Positions 10,042 through 22,200 of a stretch of DNA of 64,000 nt are shown here, piece after piece. Made by a program: the position numbers and the translations under genes. A model generated the notes under the pieces. It ran no database searches and was not told the origin of the DNA. It saw only the letters and a program-made list of their open reading frames with translations. The first letter of the stretch is position 1. Each line of letters begins with the position of its first letter. This DNA is from Plantago major (taxonomy: Eukaryota > Streptophyta > Magnoliopsida > Lamiales > Plantaginaceae): contig CM048842.1 in the NCBI GenBank assembly GCA_026545765.1, positions 22,470,667-22,534,666 on the forward strand, given 5' to 3'.

Positions 10042-12414
10042 GGTGCTTTCAGATACCTGTTAGATTGTTGAGTCTGCTTTTCAGCGAACTGAGCTTTCCT
10101 GTTCAGATTTCTTCTAGCCCTGGCATTCAGATTACTTGTGGTTTGTTCTTTATTCCACTTCTGATGATTGTTGTGAGCAACCCTAGCTTTTATCCATCTT
10201 TTTTGCTCTAGTTTGTATTCGTGAGCAAGTTGTTTGCCGATGGCTTTATAGCCAATGCAATTTCGTGTACGAGGTGCAGACTGAGATCTTTTCTCAGCAG
10301 CCTTACTAGTCTCTAGATCATCTTTCTTTTCGGAAAACGTGACTTTAGAGAATTTGCCAGCACCAGCAATCTTCCCTTTTTAGAGACATAGCACTGTCGG
10401 TGATTACACTTTTTAGTGCATTTTTCCTTTTTCAGAACCTTCCCAACAGTTTTCCTTTAGACTTGTGTTTCCCTCAAAGGTATAGTCGCAACTGCTTTTC
10501 CATGACTTGGAAGAGGATGCTGGAAGTCAAATACTATAGGTTGCTTTTCCTTTGTCAGCAACCGTAGATTTTTTACCAATACTATAGGTTGTTTGGGAAT
10601 CATCTTACTGAGCTCTGACAAATGTCATTCTTTCATCATTCTTATTCAGAATGATAGAATCATCTGTCTGAGTGTCTAGTCCAAGTTCACCCTTCTCTGA
10701 GGCATCTCTAAAGTAAGAGTGTAACTCAGTTAGAGTGTCACAAGCTTTAGCATAGGATTGGAAGGAAACTTTCTTCTTCTTGATTTCAGAATTGTCAATG
10801 AGAATTTTATCAAAACTCTTTTGAAGTTCCTCCATCTCTTCCTTATGCTTTTTAGTTGTCTCAAATCTGAGCTTTCAAGAATGCATTCTCAGCATCCTTT
10901 GATTCATATACCTTGTGAAGTTGTGCACACTCCTTTTCAAGAGTTTTCTTTTCATCTTCGAAGATTTTGTTTCTAGTTTGGACAACCATAAATTCTCTTT
11001 CATAAAGATCAAGTTCATTTCTAAGATGTTCTAGATCTTTGATTCATTCCTCATCACTCTCATAATTTACAAAGCGAGAAAGCATGATTAGCTCATCTGC
11101 CATTAAGCATGGCTCGATGTTGGAGCAGTCTGGATAGACCTCCTCAGCAACTCCACACATTTCTTTCTTCTTTTGACTAAAGTCAACCAATTCAGGAGTG
11201 ATGCCACATAACTCTGGTGGAGGTAGTTTGGAATCATCTTAGTCCTCATCTTCAGACTTAGAGTCAAGATCAAGAGCATCCAGTTGAATTTGGATCTTTT
11301 TCCTTTCCTCAGTGAGCATAGCCCTTTGGCTTCTCTTGAAATTTCTTCTATCTTTTTGTCACCTGTCTTGAGCTTGTTATAAGCTGGGCAGTCTCTTTTG
11401 AAGTGACCAGGTTTCTGATAATAGAAGCAAATATCATTTCCAATCTCTGCTCCCTCAGTACTCAATGATTGCTGAGCAGGCTTGTTCAGCGAGCTAGTCA
11501 TTTGCAGATTCTTGTACTGGTGATAGTCGGGACCTAGATGCTTTTTCAGCTTCTCTTTGGTCCTTCTTCTCTCTAAATTCCTGACTGGCATATTTTCTCA
11601 TATGCTTTACAGCAAGAGAATTTTCCACAGAGACCTCTTTGGTTTCCTTCTTTTTAGAAGATCCATGAGTTATTAGTGCAACATTCTGCATTGTTTCAGT
11701 AGTCATATGTCCTCTTTGCTTTGTCTCATAGTTGACAGTTGCCAAGTGTGAGAAAAGCTCCACTGGTGTGATATTTAGCATTCCTTGGTAAAAGTAGAAT
11801 TACTAAGTATGTTTCTAGTTTTGATTCAGGCTTTTCACGATAGTCTTAACCTTTTCAGAGTTAGAGTATCTATCACTTTCACCAAGTGCAGCCATTTCAC
11901 TCATCAGTGTTGTAAACCTAAAGTCAAGTTCCTCAAGAGTCTCAGTAGGCCCTTGTTTGAAATTTTGGAATTTTAGCTTCAAAACTTCGAACTTGTTTTC
12001 TTTTTCTCGATTACTGCAGACTTCTTCAATCGGACCGTGCATCTTTCGCGTTTTAGCACCCACGCTTTAATCGTATGTGATCTGGTGTAGAACGTATGAT
12101 GGTGTTTCTTGCTTGTCCATCTAGCATGTTCCTCTTGGAATCTTCAGATGTCCAGAGATGTCTGGGCTTTGGCTCATAAGTAATAGTTCATGTGGATGTT
12201 GTGCCAGATGTTGAAGATCCAGTGGCACCATATGTTTCCTTGTCTCTTCAACCATCAGCAACCACAGTGACTACTTTTTCACGTTGAATGACAATGGGGC
12301 CATTCTTTATCACATCTATCATTTCATCACCGATGGCTTCCAGTGAAGCATGATGTTGTTCTTCCATTTCTCATAGTTCTCTGGCTTGAGAGTGGGTGCA
12401 TCGCTAAGAGACAT
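10042..12414 (-). pseudogene. gag: gag of element C, degraded
   Basis: The ATG at 12414 is in the conserved context of the family start (ATGTCTCTTAGCGATGCACC on the minus strand). Capsid-like sequence follows in broken frames: 12063-11815 includes QNFKQGPTETLEELDFRF and 11781-11494 includes NITPVELFSHLATVNYE. A zinc knuckle at about 11396-11440 has lost its second cysteine (CFYYQKPGHFKRDC). The coiled-coil tail (10835-10605) keeps a TQT motif (10675-10683). Several frameshifts and stops rule out function. The last recognisable residues correspond to the linker just before protease in D, E and H. Confidence 0.8.
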
Positions 12415-12518
12415 CCTGCAGCAAACACGCTAAACAAACAAATCAAGTGAAGGTGGTAAGCTGTAAGAGAACACTTATCTAGGATCTAGGTACATTGCAG
12501 AAGGTTAAAGAACCTCCT

Positions 12519-12530
12519 GCTCTGATACCA
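12519..12530 (-). promoter_or_regulatory. Primer-binding site, element C
   Basis: TGGTATCAGAGC on the minus strand, two bases inside the LTR end, matching plant initiator tRNA-Met as in the sister copies. Confidence 0.9.
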
Positions 12531-12532
12531 CT

Positions 12533-14013
12533 TGTTGGTCCAGATAACAGCAAAGTAAAAGAATTGGGGCGGAGGGGTGAATAGTCATTTCAAACTTTTG
12601 TCGATCACACAATTTCTCAGATAGTTTTACAGGTATCTGATACTTATATTTAGAGAGAGGAAGTCTTTATATGATAAGTGCAAGTGTCAACAAGCTATAT
12701 GGTGATAAAAACTCAGCAAGCAATATATATCTGAATGTAAAGTGCAGTAACTAAATAACACAAAGCTTTTATAGTGGTATCTGAAGGTGGCGTACTCATT
12801 CAACTAATCCACTCGCCCTTTCTTAGGACTTGAATTTACTCAGATAAGATGATGAGTTCTCCTTACAAAATCCTATCTCTCAATTCCTTTAACACTATGG
12901 TTCCCAACAAAGTGTTCCCTGAGTTGTTCCCTGGCTTTCTCAGCAAAGTACTTCCTCTACTCAGTAACCTTGAGCTATTCCTCAGCTTCCAAAGCTAAGT
13001 ACTTCCTATGCTCAGATAGGTTAGGAATTTAGTTTTCTCAACTAAATCTTTTCCCTAAACACGCCTGGTGGTGTTTTGGTTATGGTAGTTGTCAAGTAAG
13101 CTAACTTAGATAACTTTTTCAGTTACCTAGAAAGCTTTGAAGAATCAATCTTCCTTAATACTCTTTTCAGTGTATGTGAAGTTGTTCTTTACTGACCCAA
13201 GTTCTTGTTATGTTCAAGAGAATGAATCACGGATATAAGTCGCAACTAAATCCTTTGATTCAACTCTTTCACAGTAAGCAAGGCTTGTTAAGGACCCGGA
13301 CACTTGGAACTTTTATGCTACTTAGAATTAGAGAGCTTTAGTCGCAACAATAAGCTTGTGAAACTAATTAGGTTTGAAGGCTTGAGTGCAATTCGCAAGA
13401 GTATTCAGTGTTCTTGGTGTGTGTTGTCAAACATTCTAAGTGGTGATATTTATAGTTAAAAATCATGCCGTTTGAATAGTATCCGTTAGGCACTTTGAAA
13501 TTCAAACTATTGATATCTGAAAATAGTATTGCAGTGAGCTTTGTCTCTTTTAAGTGATTTCCTCTTTTGCTCAGACATCACTGTCTGCGTAATAAATGCA
13601 CTATACTAACTTTTGTCCTGTAGTCTCAACGGAAATATGCAAGCTATCTGAGGCTTTACACTTCCTTACTCAGAAACCTTTGGGTGTCAGAAACCTATTT
13701 GAAAACTTGTCTTCCAAAGACACTTATTTCCTTAAGGTATCTGAGCCAACGTATCTGAGGAGACATTTCTCCTTAGTCTTCAGCAATCTTGTGCAATCTC
13801 TTGATCTTCAATGAATTTGGCTCTTCCTGCTGGATGCTTGATTCTCAGTCTTCTTGAAAGATATAAAATTACATTCAAAGACCTAACATCCTATCCAATA
13901 TATACTAGATTAACATACTCAGTAAGCTTCCTCTTTTACAATGTTCAAGTGAACTAAGAGTACTAATTACCTTTCTGGTTTACTGATCAAAATCTAAGTA
14001 GATATTCCTAACA
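12533..14013 (-). repeat. 5' LTR of element C
   Basis: This 1481-bp LTR has outer end TGTTAGGAATATCTA at 14013 and inner end ...GGACCAACA at 12533. The TATA box is TATAAAAG (12773 to 12766, minus strand). The poly-C tract has decayed to a mixed run (complement near 12563-12577). The flanking bases at 14014-14018 (cggaa) have no partner because the element's other end is lost. Confidence 0.88.
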
Positions 14014-14484
14014 CGGAATGTCATTTACTTGTACCAGTTGTATGTTTCGACTTTCGATGGTACATATGGACTCTTTGTAAAATCCCTTTCTGTCAATATT
14101 ACTGCACCATACTGTAGTTTTGTAAGTGCATACAATATGCCTAGCAACCAATATTGCAAATTTTCCATTCAAGCACATGTTTATAACCTGTTTAGCATTG
14201 TAACCAATATCCATGAAATTATGTTTAGCATTTTAACCTATATCCATGAAATGTAGAGATTGTTGACACCATATACGTACAAGATTTAGCAAAGGATCTA
14301 TCTCCGCGCAGACACGATTTAATAAAACATACTAGTGTAGATTCGGAATACGCTTCTGCTGTTTCTAGTATGCATATAGCATACATATAAAAAAAATTAA
14401 AAATTAATAAACGGATATCTACGAATATATCCAATGCGATCCGCTTATAGTGGAAATGAAAATATCGTATCAATTACCCAATAT
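14014..14484. other. Unassigned AT-rich sequence
   Basis: No gene or repeat recognised between the LTR of element C and the hAT-like end at 14485. The short frames on both strands (14008-14473) have no coding character that I can identify. Confidence 0.45.
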
Positions 14485-14811
14485 TAGGGGTGCACATTCG
14501 GATTAATCCGATCCAATCCGATTCGAAGTTCGGATCAATTTGAAGTTTCGGACCACTAAAGGCTCAATCTGAAATCCGATCCGAACGATCGGATCGGATT
14601 AATCCGAAAAAGTTCGGATTGGATCGGATTTAATCCAAACTTTAATTAAAAACAAAAAAAAAACTGAAATAGAATTCCGTAGCCAAATTAAATCCTAGTT
14701 CAGTAGTTCCACATTCAAAATAAACAAAGTAAAGTTCACAAGTATACTGCAAGTCAAAAACAACAAATACGAAAAGTTTGGAGTTCATGTTCTAGAATAA
14801 CGACTAGTCGA

Positions 14812-14943
14812 TTACATGGATCTGGCTTTGCCTTTACTTCTGCTTCTTTTACTGTCATCCGTACCGGTAGCAAGATCATTACTTTGAGTCAGATCGATCT
14901 CATCCAAATCAACCATATCAACACTTTCAGACGGAGTATTCAT
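14812..14943 (-). pseudogene. Short N-terminal hAT-transposase-like ORF
   Basis: A 43-codon frame starts MNTPSESVDMVDLDEIDL, continues with an acidic then Lys/Arg/Ser-rich stretch (SKRSRSKGKARSM) and stops. The start lies right after a good acceptor (TTTATGTAG|G) that would join it to the leader in the other half of the element (47763-48130). The acidic start with a basic patch resembles the region before the BED zinc finger in plant hAT transposases, but no zinc finger or catalytic domain is present. It is best read as the remnant left in a deletion derivative. The assignment rests mostly on context. Confidence 0.4.
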
Positions 14944-15029
14944 CCTACATAAAATGGAAAAGTAAATTAATACATATACAAAATTAAATCGAACAAGAAA
15001 AAAGAAAATTGGCAAAACTGAGAGAAGTG

Positions 15030-15034
15030 AGAAC
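15030..15034. repeat. Target-site duplication, left copy, element D
   Basis: AGAAC immediately before the LTR at 15035. The identical AGAAC follows the last LTR at 47758-47762. A 5-bp duplication is standard for copia integrase. Confidence 0.85.
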
Positions 15035-16634
15035 TGTTAGGAATATTTGTTTAGATTTTGATCAGCAACCTAATAACTTATCTTAGCTCAGAAAGGTGGT
15101 TAGTACTCTTAATTCACTTGAACACTGTAAAAGAGGAAAATCACTAAGTATGTTAGTCTAGCAAATCTTGTATAGGATGTTAGGTCTCTGAATGTAATTT
15201 TTATATCTTTGAAGAAGACCAAGAAGAAGGCATCCGGCAGGAGAGTTCAACAAATTTGAAGATTTGAAGACTACACAAGATTGCTAAAGACAAAGGAAAT
15301 TGGTCTCATCAGATACCTATGTCCAGATATCTTAAAGAAATAAGTTTTGCAAAAGATATCTGAGAACACAAGGTTTCTGAACGAGGAAAAGTGCCCACAG
15401 ATACCTACACTCAGATACCTTGGACAAAACTATGTTTCTGTGAAACAATGTTTCAACAGGTATCTGGAGATGTGAAGGTCTCTGGAAAGGGCATGCAATG
15501 CTTCAGAAAGTGTGCATAGTTCCGTTGGCACTACAGGACAAAAAATAGTACAATGCAATAAATGCGCAGACAGAGACATCTGAAGAGAAAGAGGAAATCT
15601 CTGAAAAGAGACAACGTCTTCTACAGTACTATTTTCAGATATCAATAGTTTGAATTTGAATTGAGCCTAACGGATACTATTCAAACGGCTTCAAATACAA
15701 CTATAAATATCACCACTTAGAATGCTTGAAACACACACTGAACACCTTGAACTTACACACAGAACGAACTTATTCATTCAAGCATACAGGCCTTCAACCT
15801 ACTTACTCTTTAGCTTACAGTTGCGACTAAGCTCTTGAATTCCAAGTAGCACGAAAGTTCTAAGTGTCCTGATCCTTAACAAGCATTGCTATCTGTGAAG
15901 GAGTTGAATTAAAAGATCAAGTGTCTGAGTTTCATTCTCCAGAACATTTAACATAAACTTGGGTCAGTAAAGAACATATCACCACACATTGTGAAGTGTG
16001 TTAAGTGATTCTTATTCTATAGAGTATTCCTGAATAACTGAAAAGTTAGTAAGACTACTCACCTGACAAACCATCATAACCAACACCTTAAACGGCGTGG
16101 AGTACAGGAAGTACTTAGTTTGGGAAACTAAGGAATAACTCCAAGGTTACTGAGCATAGGAAGTACTTAGTTTGGGAAACTAAGGAACAACTCAAAGGTT
16201 TCTGAGTATAGGAAGTACTTGCCTGGGAGTCGGGGAATAGCTCAGGGGGAACACTTGGTTGGGAACCTAGTGTATTTAGGAATCGAGAGAATATATTTGT
16301 AATGTGAACTCAATTATCTGTCTTAGTGGATTCCAGGTCTGAGAAAGGCCCAAGTGGATTAGTTGAAGGATTATGCCACCTTCAGATAACACTATAAAAG
16401 ACGTGTTATTTACTTTCAGCATTTACTTATCATTCTCTTTATCCTGCTAAGTATTTAAACATAATATATCTTGCTGAGCACGTGCACTGATCACAGAAAA
16501 GTCTTCCGCTCTCTGAAATTAAGTATCAGATATCTTCACAGATATCTGAGAAATTGTGTTTATCGACAAAAGTTGTAAAAGACAATTCACCCCCCCCCCC
16601 CTAGTCTTTTCCTTTGCCGTTATCTGGACCAACA
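15035..16634 (+). repeat. 5' LTR of element D
   Basis: This 1600-bp LTR runs TGTTAGGAATATTTG ... CTGGACCAACA. The TATA box TATAAAAG at 16393-16400 predicts transcription start near 16425, leaving about 200 bp of R-U5. A C-homopolymer of about 12 lies at 16590-16601. The last 130 bp carry the palindrome ACAGATATCTGAG next to ATCAGATATCTTC. A short inverted/direct motif set (AAGTACTTAGTTTGGGAAAC) is repeated two to three times at 16107-16230. Confidence 0.9.
16393..16400 (+). promoter_or_regulatory. TATA box in the 5' LTR of D
   Basis: ACTATAAAAG in the conserved context CAGATA(A/C)CACTATAAA. It recurs in every LTR of the family (for example 29472, 59254, and minus strand 2598 and 12773), so it is the likely retrotransposon promoter. 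Confidence 0.65.
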
Positions 16635-16636
16635 AG

Positions 16637-16648
16637 TGGTATCAGAGC
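16637..16648 (+). promoter_or_regulatory. Primer-binding site, element D
   Basis: TGGTATCAGAGC, followed by AGGAGGTTCCC, two bases after the LTR end. It matches plant initiator tRNA-Met. Confidence 0.92.
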
Positions 16649-16752
16649 AGGAGGTTCCCAAGCCTTCTGTACTGAACCTAGATCCCATATAAGTGCCCAC
16701 TAACTACTTTTCACCTACACTTGATTTGTTTGTTTAGCGTGTTTACTGCAGG

Positions 16753-19264
16753 ATGTCTTTAAGTGACGCTCCAATTCTCAAGCCAGAGAACTATGAGAAA
16801 TGGAAGAACAACATGATGCTCCACCTAGAAGCCATCAGTGACGAAATGATCGAAGTAATAAAGAATGGCCCCATAGTCATTCAACAACTCAAGCATGTCA
16901 TGGAGGTTTCTAATGGTAGAGACAGAGTTCACACTGATGAAAAACCAAGTGGTCATTCCTCACAAACAGGTGCGTCAACCAATGGGAGACCTACTGGTCA
17001 AGTTGTTTATGAGCCAAAGCCCAGAGAGCTCTGGACAATGGAAGATGCCAATAGAAATCGACTAGATGGTCAGGCTCACAATATCATCATACGTTCCACT
17101 CCAGAGCACATACAGTGTAAACTGTGGGGGTCCAAAAACGGCGAAAGTGGCCTGGCAACTGATTGAAGAAATCTGTGCCGGCACTGAGAAAACAAAGGAA
17201 AATAAGTTCGAAGTTTTGAAGCTCAAATTCCAAAACTTTAAACAAGGTCCAATAGAGACTCTTGAAGAACTAGATTTCCGGTTCACAAAATTGATGAGTG
17301 AAATGGTTGCACTTGGTGAAAGTGAGAGATACTCTAACTCTGAAAAGGTTAAGACTATCGTGAAAAGCTTGAATCAAAACTGGGAACATACTCAGTACTT
17401 TTATTTCAACCAAGGAATGCCAAATATCACTCCAGTAGAACTCTTTTCCCACTTAGCTACTGTCAACTATGAAATCATTCAGAGAGAACAAATGATTGCT
17501 GAGAAAGTTCACAATGTTGCTTTAGTAACACAAGGTACTTCTGAAAAGGAGGATACCAAAGAAATGACTGAGGAAGATGCTCTTGATGTGAAGCAAATGA
17601 GAAAATATGTCAGTCGGAAGATTGAGAGAAGAAAAGCCAAAGAGAAGTTGAAAAAGCATCTAGGCCAAACTATCACCAGTACAAAAATATGCAGCTGTCA
17701 AGCTCGCTGAACAAGCCGGCTCAGCAAGCATCTAGTGCTGAGGAAGCAGAAATCGGAAACGATATATGTTTTATTGTTAGAAACCTGGTCATTTTAAAAG
17801 AGACTGCCCTGTTTTCAATAAGCTAAAGACACGTGACAAGAAAGATAGAAGAAACTTCAAGAGAGGTCAGAGAGCTATGCTCACTGAAGAAAGGAAAAAG
17901 ATTCAAATCCAACTGGATGCTCTTGATATTGAGTCAGAATCTGAGGAAGAAGACTCAGATGACTCCAAACTACCTTCTCCAGAATTATGTGGCATCACTC
18001 ATGAATTGGTTGACTTTGGTTAAAAGAAAAGGAAATTATGTGGGGTTTCTGCGGAGATCTATCCAGATTGCTCCAACATTGAGCCTTACCTAATGGCTGA
18101 CGAGGTAACCAACATTACTTAATTCATAAATTATGAGAGTGATGAGGAAGAAATCAGAAATTTAGAATATCTCAGAAGAGAACTTGATCTCTACAAAAGT
18201 GAATTTCAAATGGTCCGAGCTAGAGCCGGCATTTTTGAAGAAGAAAAGAATTCTCTTGAGAAGGAAAACTCACAATTACTCAATATATCTGACAAAAAGG
18301 ATGCTGAAAATGCATTTCTCAAAGCACAGATATCTGAGACGGAGAAGTTACACAGAAAGGCAATGGATATACTCCAAAAGGAAAATAAAGATCTTCTTTC
18401 TGAAAATGAGGAACTCAAGAAGAAAGAACTATCTTTTCAATCCTATGCCAAAGCTAGTGACACTCTTACTGAAGTATACTCTTATTTAAGAGATCTTTCA
18501 GAAAAGGGAGGACTTGGGCTGGACACACAAACAAATAGCTCTACTACTCTAAATAAGAGTGACGACAGAATATCGTTTGTTAGTGCTCAGCAAGATGGTT
18601 CTCGAATAACCTACAACATTGGTCAGAAAGCTAAGGCTGTTGACAAAGGAAAGGCAGTTGCGACCAAACCTTTGTGGGAAAAACAAGTCCAGAAGAAAAC
18701 TGTTGGGAACGTTTCTGTAAAGAAGCATAACACTAAAAAGTGTAATCACCCACAGTAATATGTCTCTCAGAAAGGAAAAATTGCGGGAGCAGGCAAATTT
18801 TCCAACATCACGTTTTCTGGGAAGAAAGACGTTCCAGAGACTAGCAAAGCTGCTAAGAAGAGAACTCATATAGCACCAGGTGCTCGAAATGGCATTGGAT
18901 ATAAAGCCATCGGGAAACAACTCGCTCGTGAGTATAAAAAAGAGCAAGTACGATGGATGAAAGCCAGGATTGCGCATAGCAATCGTCCGAAGTGGAAGAA
19001 ATAACAGGTTGCGACCACTCTGAATGCCAGGGCTAGAAGAAATCTGGCAAGGAAAGCTAAGTTTGCTGAAAAGCACCACGAGGAGCACCAATGAACACAC
19101 CAAGAAGGAAAATAGCTTTAAATGATAATGACACTAATCATTTACCTAAAATTCCTCCTTATGTTCCAACAAGACAAAAGAATACCCCAAGGAAGTTCAT
19201 TCATAAATGGATTCCAACAGGGAGATTCTTTAGTCCAGAAGGTTCCATTGTTGGAATGAGAGCC
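16753..19264 (+). pseudogene. gag: gag of element D, broken
   Basis: Start MSLSDAPILKPENYEKWKNN at 16753, with the ATG in the context GCAGGATGTC shared by all copies. The first frame runs to 17166 (137 codons) and shifts where an extra G lies in the run near 17125. The second (to 17710) holds the capsid core (TLEELDFRF, NITPVELFSHL). A one-base loss near 17664 and another near the zinc knuckle (17765-17805) break it again. The coiled coil is at 18210-18490, and the TQT motif at 18525-18533. A basic Lys-rich region follows before the TAA at 19265. In intact relatives this is the particle-forming protein. This copy cannot make it. Confidence 0.85.
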
Positions 19265-19267
19265 TAA

Positions 19268-22200
19268 CTCCATGTTTCCTGTTTTGTGCAGAACACTCTG
19301 AGGAAGAACCCGAAGTGGAATTTTGATAGTGGATGTGGGACGCACATGACAGGAGACAAAGCAAATATAGTTAACTACAGAAAATGCGATAAAGGACCAA
19401 TTATTAGATTTGCTGGAGGAGATGAAAATCCAACCATAGGTTTTGGCAATCTGAAGCTTGGAGCTCTTACAATCTCTGAAGTACTACGTGTAAAGGGATT
19501 GAAATATAATCTCCTAAGCATGAGTCAATCTGTAGACAAAGGGTACACTGTAAAGATCAAATCAAAACTATGCAAATTAATTGACAATGAGTCAAAGCAG
19601 ACAATCTTGGTTGCTAGGCGGAAAGAAAATCTTTATGTTGCTGACTGGGCATCTGCCACAACTGAAGAATGTCTCATGGTGAGTCAATCTGGCCACACTG
19701 AAGAAAACTGGCTATGGCATATTAGACTTCAAAACTCTGAACAAGCTAGCCAAGAAAGAATAGGTGGTTGGTTTACCCAAAATGGTATATAGAAAAGATG
19801 GTATATGCTCAGCTTGCCAAATGGGAAAACAATCCAAAACATCTTTCAGGTCTAAAACTGGACACTCCAGTGAAAGGCCACTGCAAATGTTACATATGGA
19901 TCTTTTTGAATCCTCTGTAACTAGCTATGCAGGAAAGAAGTATGGTCTGGTTGTTGATGATTACTCAAGATTCACTTAGGTTGTATTTCTCAAACAAAAA
20001 TCTGATGCAAGGGTTGAAATACCTAACTTGCTGAATAAGCTTGAAGTCATAAAAAATGACAAGGTATCTGTAATCAGAACATATCATGGTACTGAATTTG
20101 TGAACCAGTAAATAAAAGAGTTTTGTACCTGAAAAGGTATACAACATCAACTATCTCCAGTAAGGACACCACAACAAAATGGTGTTGCTGAAAGGAAGAA
20201 TAGGACCCTAAAAGAAGCAGCAAGAACAATGCTTGCTGACACTGAAATAAGTGAAATCTATTGGGTTGAAGCTGTTAACACAGCCTGCTACACTCAAAAT
20301 AGATGTTTGATTAACAAACACCATGACAAAACTCCTTATGAACTTTTGATTGGTAGACCCCCTACTATAAAACATCTAAGGGTGTTTGGTTGCAGATGTT
20401 TTGTTCTTAACAATGAAAAAGAATACTTGATAACATTTCAACCAAAAGAAGATGAAGGAGTATTTCTTAATTATTCTCTGAATAGCAAAGCCTACAGAAT
20501 CTACAACAAAAGAACGCAAAAGATTGAAAAATCTGTTCATGTAGTTTTCTACGAAGGAAACAAGAAAGTACCCTTGAATGTAAAACTCTCAGATAGGTTC
20601 AAAGAACTAATGATTAAAGATTCTGAAGAAGAATCATCAAAAGGAAACAACTCTATCATTCACTTAGAGGATGACTCTGACGATGAAAAGCAACCTTTAC
20701 TTAGTAACAACCAGATGACTCTAAGACATGATGAAGAATTTCCTATGAGAATTCGAGAAATGGAATAGGTTACTGAGAACCTTCATCATGAAGAGGTTTC
20801 TGAGAATGAGATTGCTGAAAATATAATCCCAGATATCTCTAACACTGAAAAAGTGTCAGATATCTATGGCATTTCCCGTGTGCCAGATATCTCAGATACT
20901 GCACAAGTATCCTGTCAAGATCACATTGATTCACATTCAGATCAAAATGATATTGATCCTACTAGTTCAAAACCCATTATGAAATGGATAAGAAATCATC
21001 CTGCCAAAGATGTGATTGGTCCTTTAGACCAAGGGGTTAGAACTAGGAGAGCAATTGTTAACTCTCTTTATGGATGTTTCATCTCAAAAATTAAACCTAA
21101 AACTATAGAAGAAGCATTGAAGGATCAAGATTGGATCTCTGCAATGCAAGAAGAGTTGGATCAATTTGAGAGAAACAAAGTCTGGAAACTGGTTCCATTT
21201 GTTGATGGAATATCTGTAATTCGAACCAAGTAGGTTTTCAGAAACAAAATGTATGATTCCAGTGAAATAACCAGAAACAAAGCAAGGTTGGTTGCCTAGG
21301 GATTCACCCAGACTGAAGGACTAGATTTTGATGAGTCGTATGCTCCACTTGCAAGATTGGATGCAATTAGACTATTTCTAGCCTTTGCATCTCATAATGA
21401 CTTTAAAGTTTATCAAATGGATATCAAAAGTGCATTCCTAAATGGTGAACTTGCTGAGAAAGTCTATGTTGAACAACCACCAGGCTTTGAAGTTTCCACA
21501 GAAAGTAGAATGGTTTATAAGCTTCAGAAAGCTCTGTATGGATTGAAACAGGCTCCAAGAGCATGGTATGATACTTTAGCCAAATACTTGCTGGAAAGTG
21601 GCTTCAAGAAAGGAGATGTTGATAAAACACTTTTTACTTTGAACCATGAAGGGAAACTTCTTTTAGTTCAAGTATATGTTGATGACATTATATTTGGATC
21701 TAAAGACAAGCAACTTTGTGAAGACTTTGCTAAGCTCATGAAAAGTAAATTTGAGATGTGCATGATGGGAGAATTAACTACTTCCTAGGATTGCAAGTCA
21801 AGCAACTTAATGATGGAATATTCATTAGTCAAATAAAGTATGCAAAAGATATGCTCAACAAGTTTAATCTAAAGCCTTCTGAAAAGAATGCTAAGATATC
21901 TATGAGCATTGGAACCAAAATGACCTATACTGTATCTGACAAGAGTGTTGAAGAACACAAGTATAGGAAATTGATCGGTCTCACTGCCTCACGCAAGTAG
22001 ACCTGATATTCAATATGCAGTTGGAGTGTGTGCTAGATTTCAGACAAATCCGATGCAATCACACTACAACATTGCTATGAATATATTAAGGTATGTAAAG
22101 GGTACTGTAGAAGTTGGATTGGGGTATTCAAAAGACAGTGGATTGAGTTTAGTTGGCTATTCTGATGCTGACTATGCTGGATCATTGCTTGATAGAAAAA

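Larger units (their letters stand above)
10042..14013 (-). mobile_element. Copia retrotransposon C, 5' LTR plus gag only
   Basis: Read right to left: complete LTR (14013-12533), primer-binding site, gag, then an abrupt end at about 10042 before the protease. Pol, the third ORF and the 3' LTR are missing and do not resume to the left, so this is a large 3' truncation rather than an internal deletion. It is more diverged from D, E and H than they are from each other, and so probably older. Confidence 0.82.
14485..15034 (-). mobile_element. Non-autonomous hAT-like element, one part (outer TIR side)
   Basis: It begins TAGGGGTGCACATTCGG, a hAT-type terminus, followed by dense direct and inverted copies of CGGATTAATCCGATCC. 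The other half of the same element lies at 47763-48296 and carries the same motif; copia D interrupts the two (AGAAC at 15030-15034 and 47758-47762). The undisturbed element would be only about 1.1 kb. Read on the minus strand it holds an untranslated leader, a putative intron ending TTTATGTAG, and a short N-terminal coding piece. Confidence 0.7.

Noticed and set aside
15430-15645. Minus-strand ORF MISENSTVEDVV... in LTR D, with near-identical frames in other LTRs (28352-28690, 41187-41486, 43115-43513, 46436-46768, 58125-58439)
   Set aside because: They recur only because the LTR is repeated, vary in frame and length between copies, have no domain, and lie antisense in regulatory DNA.
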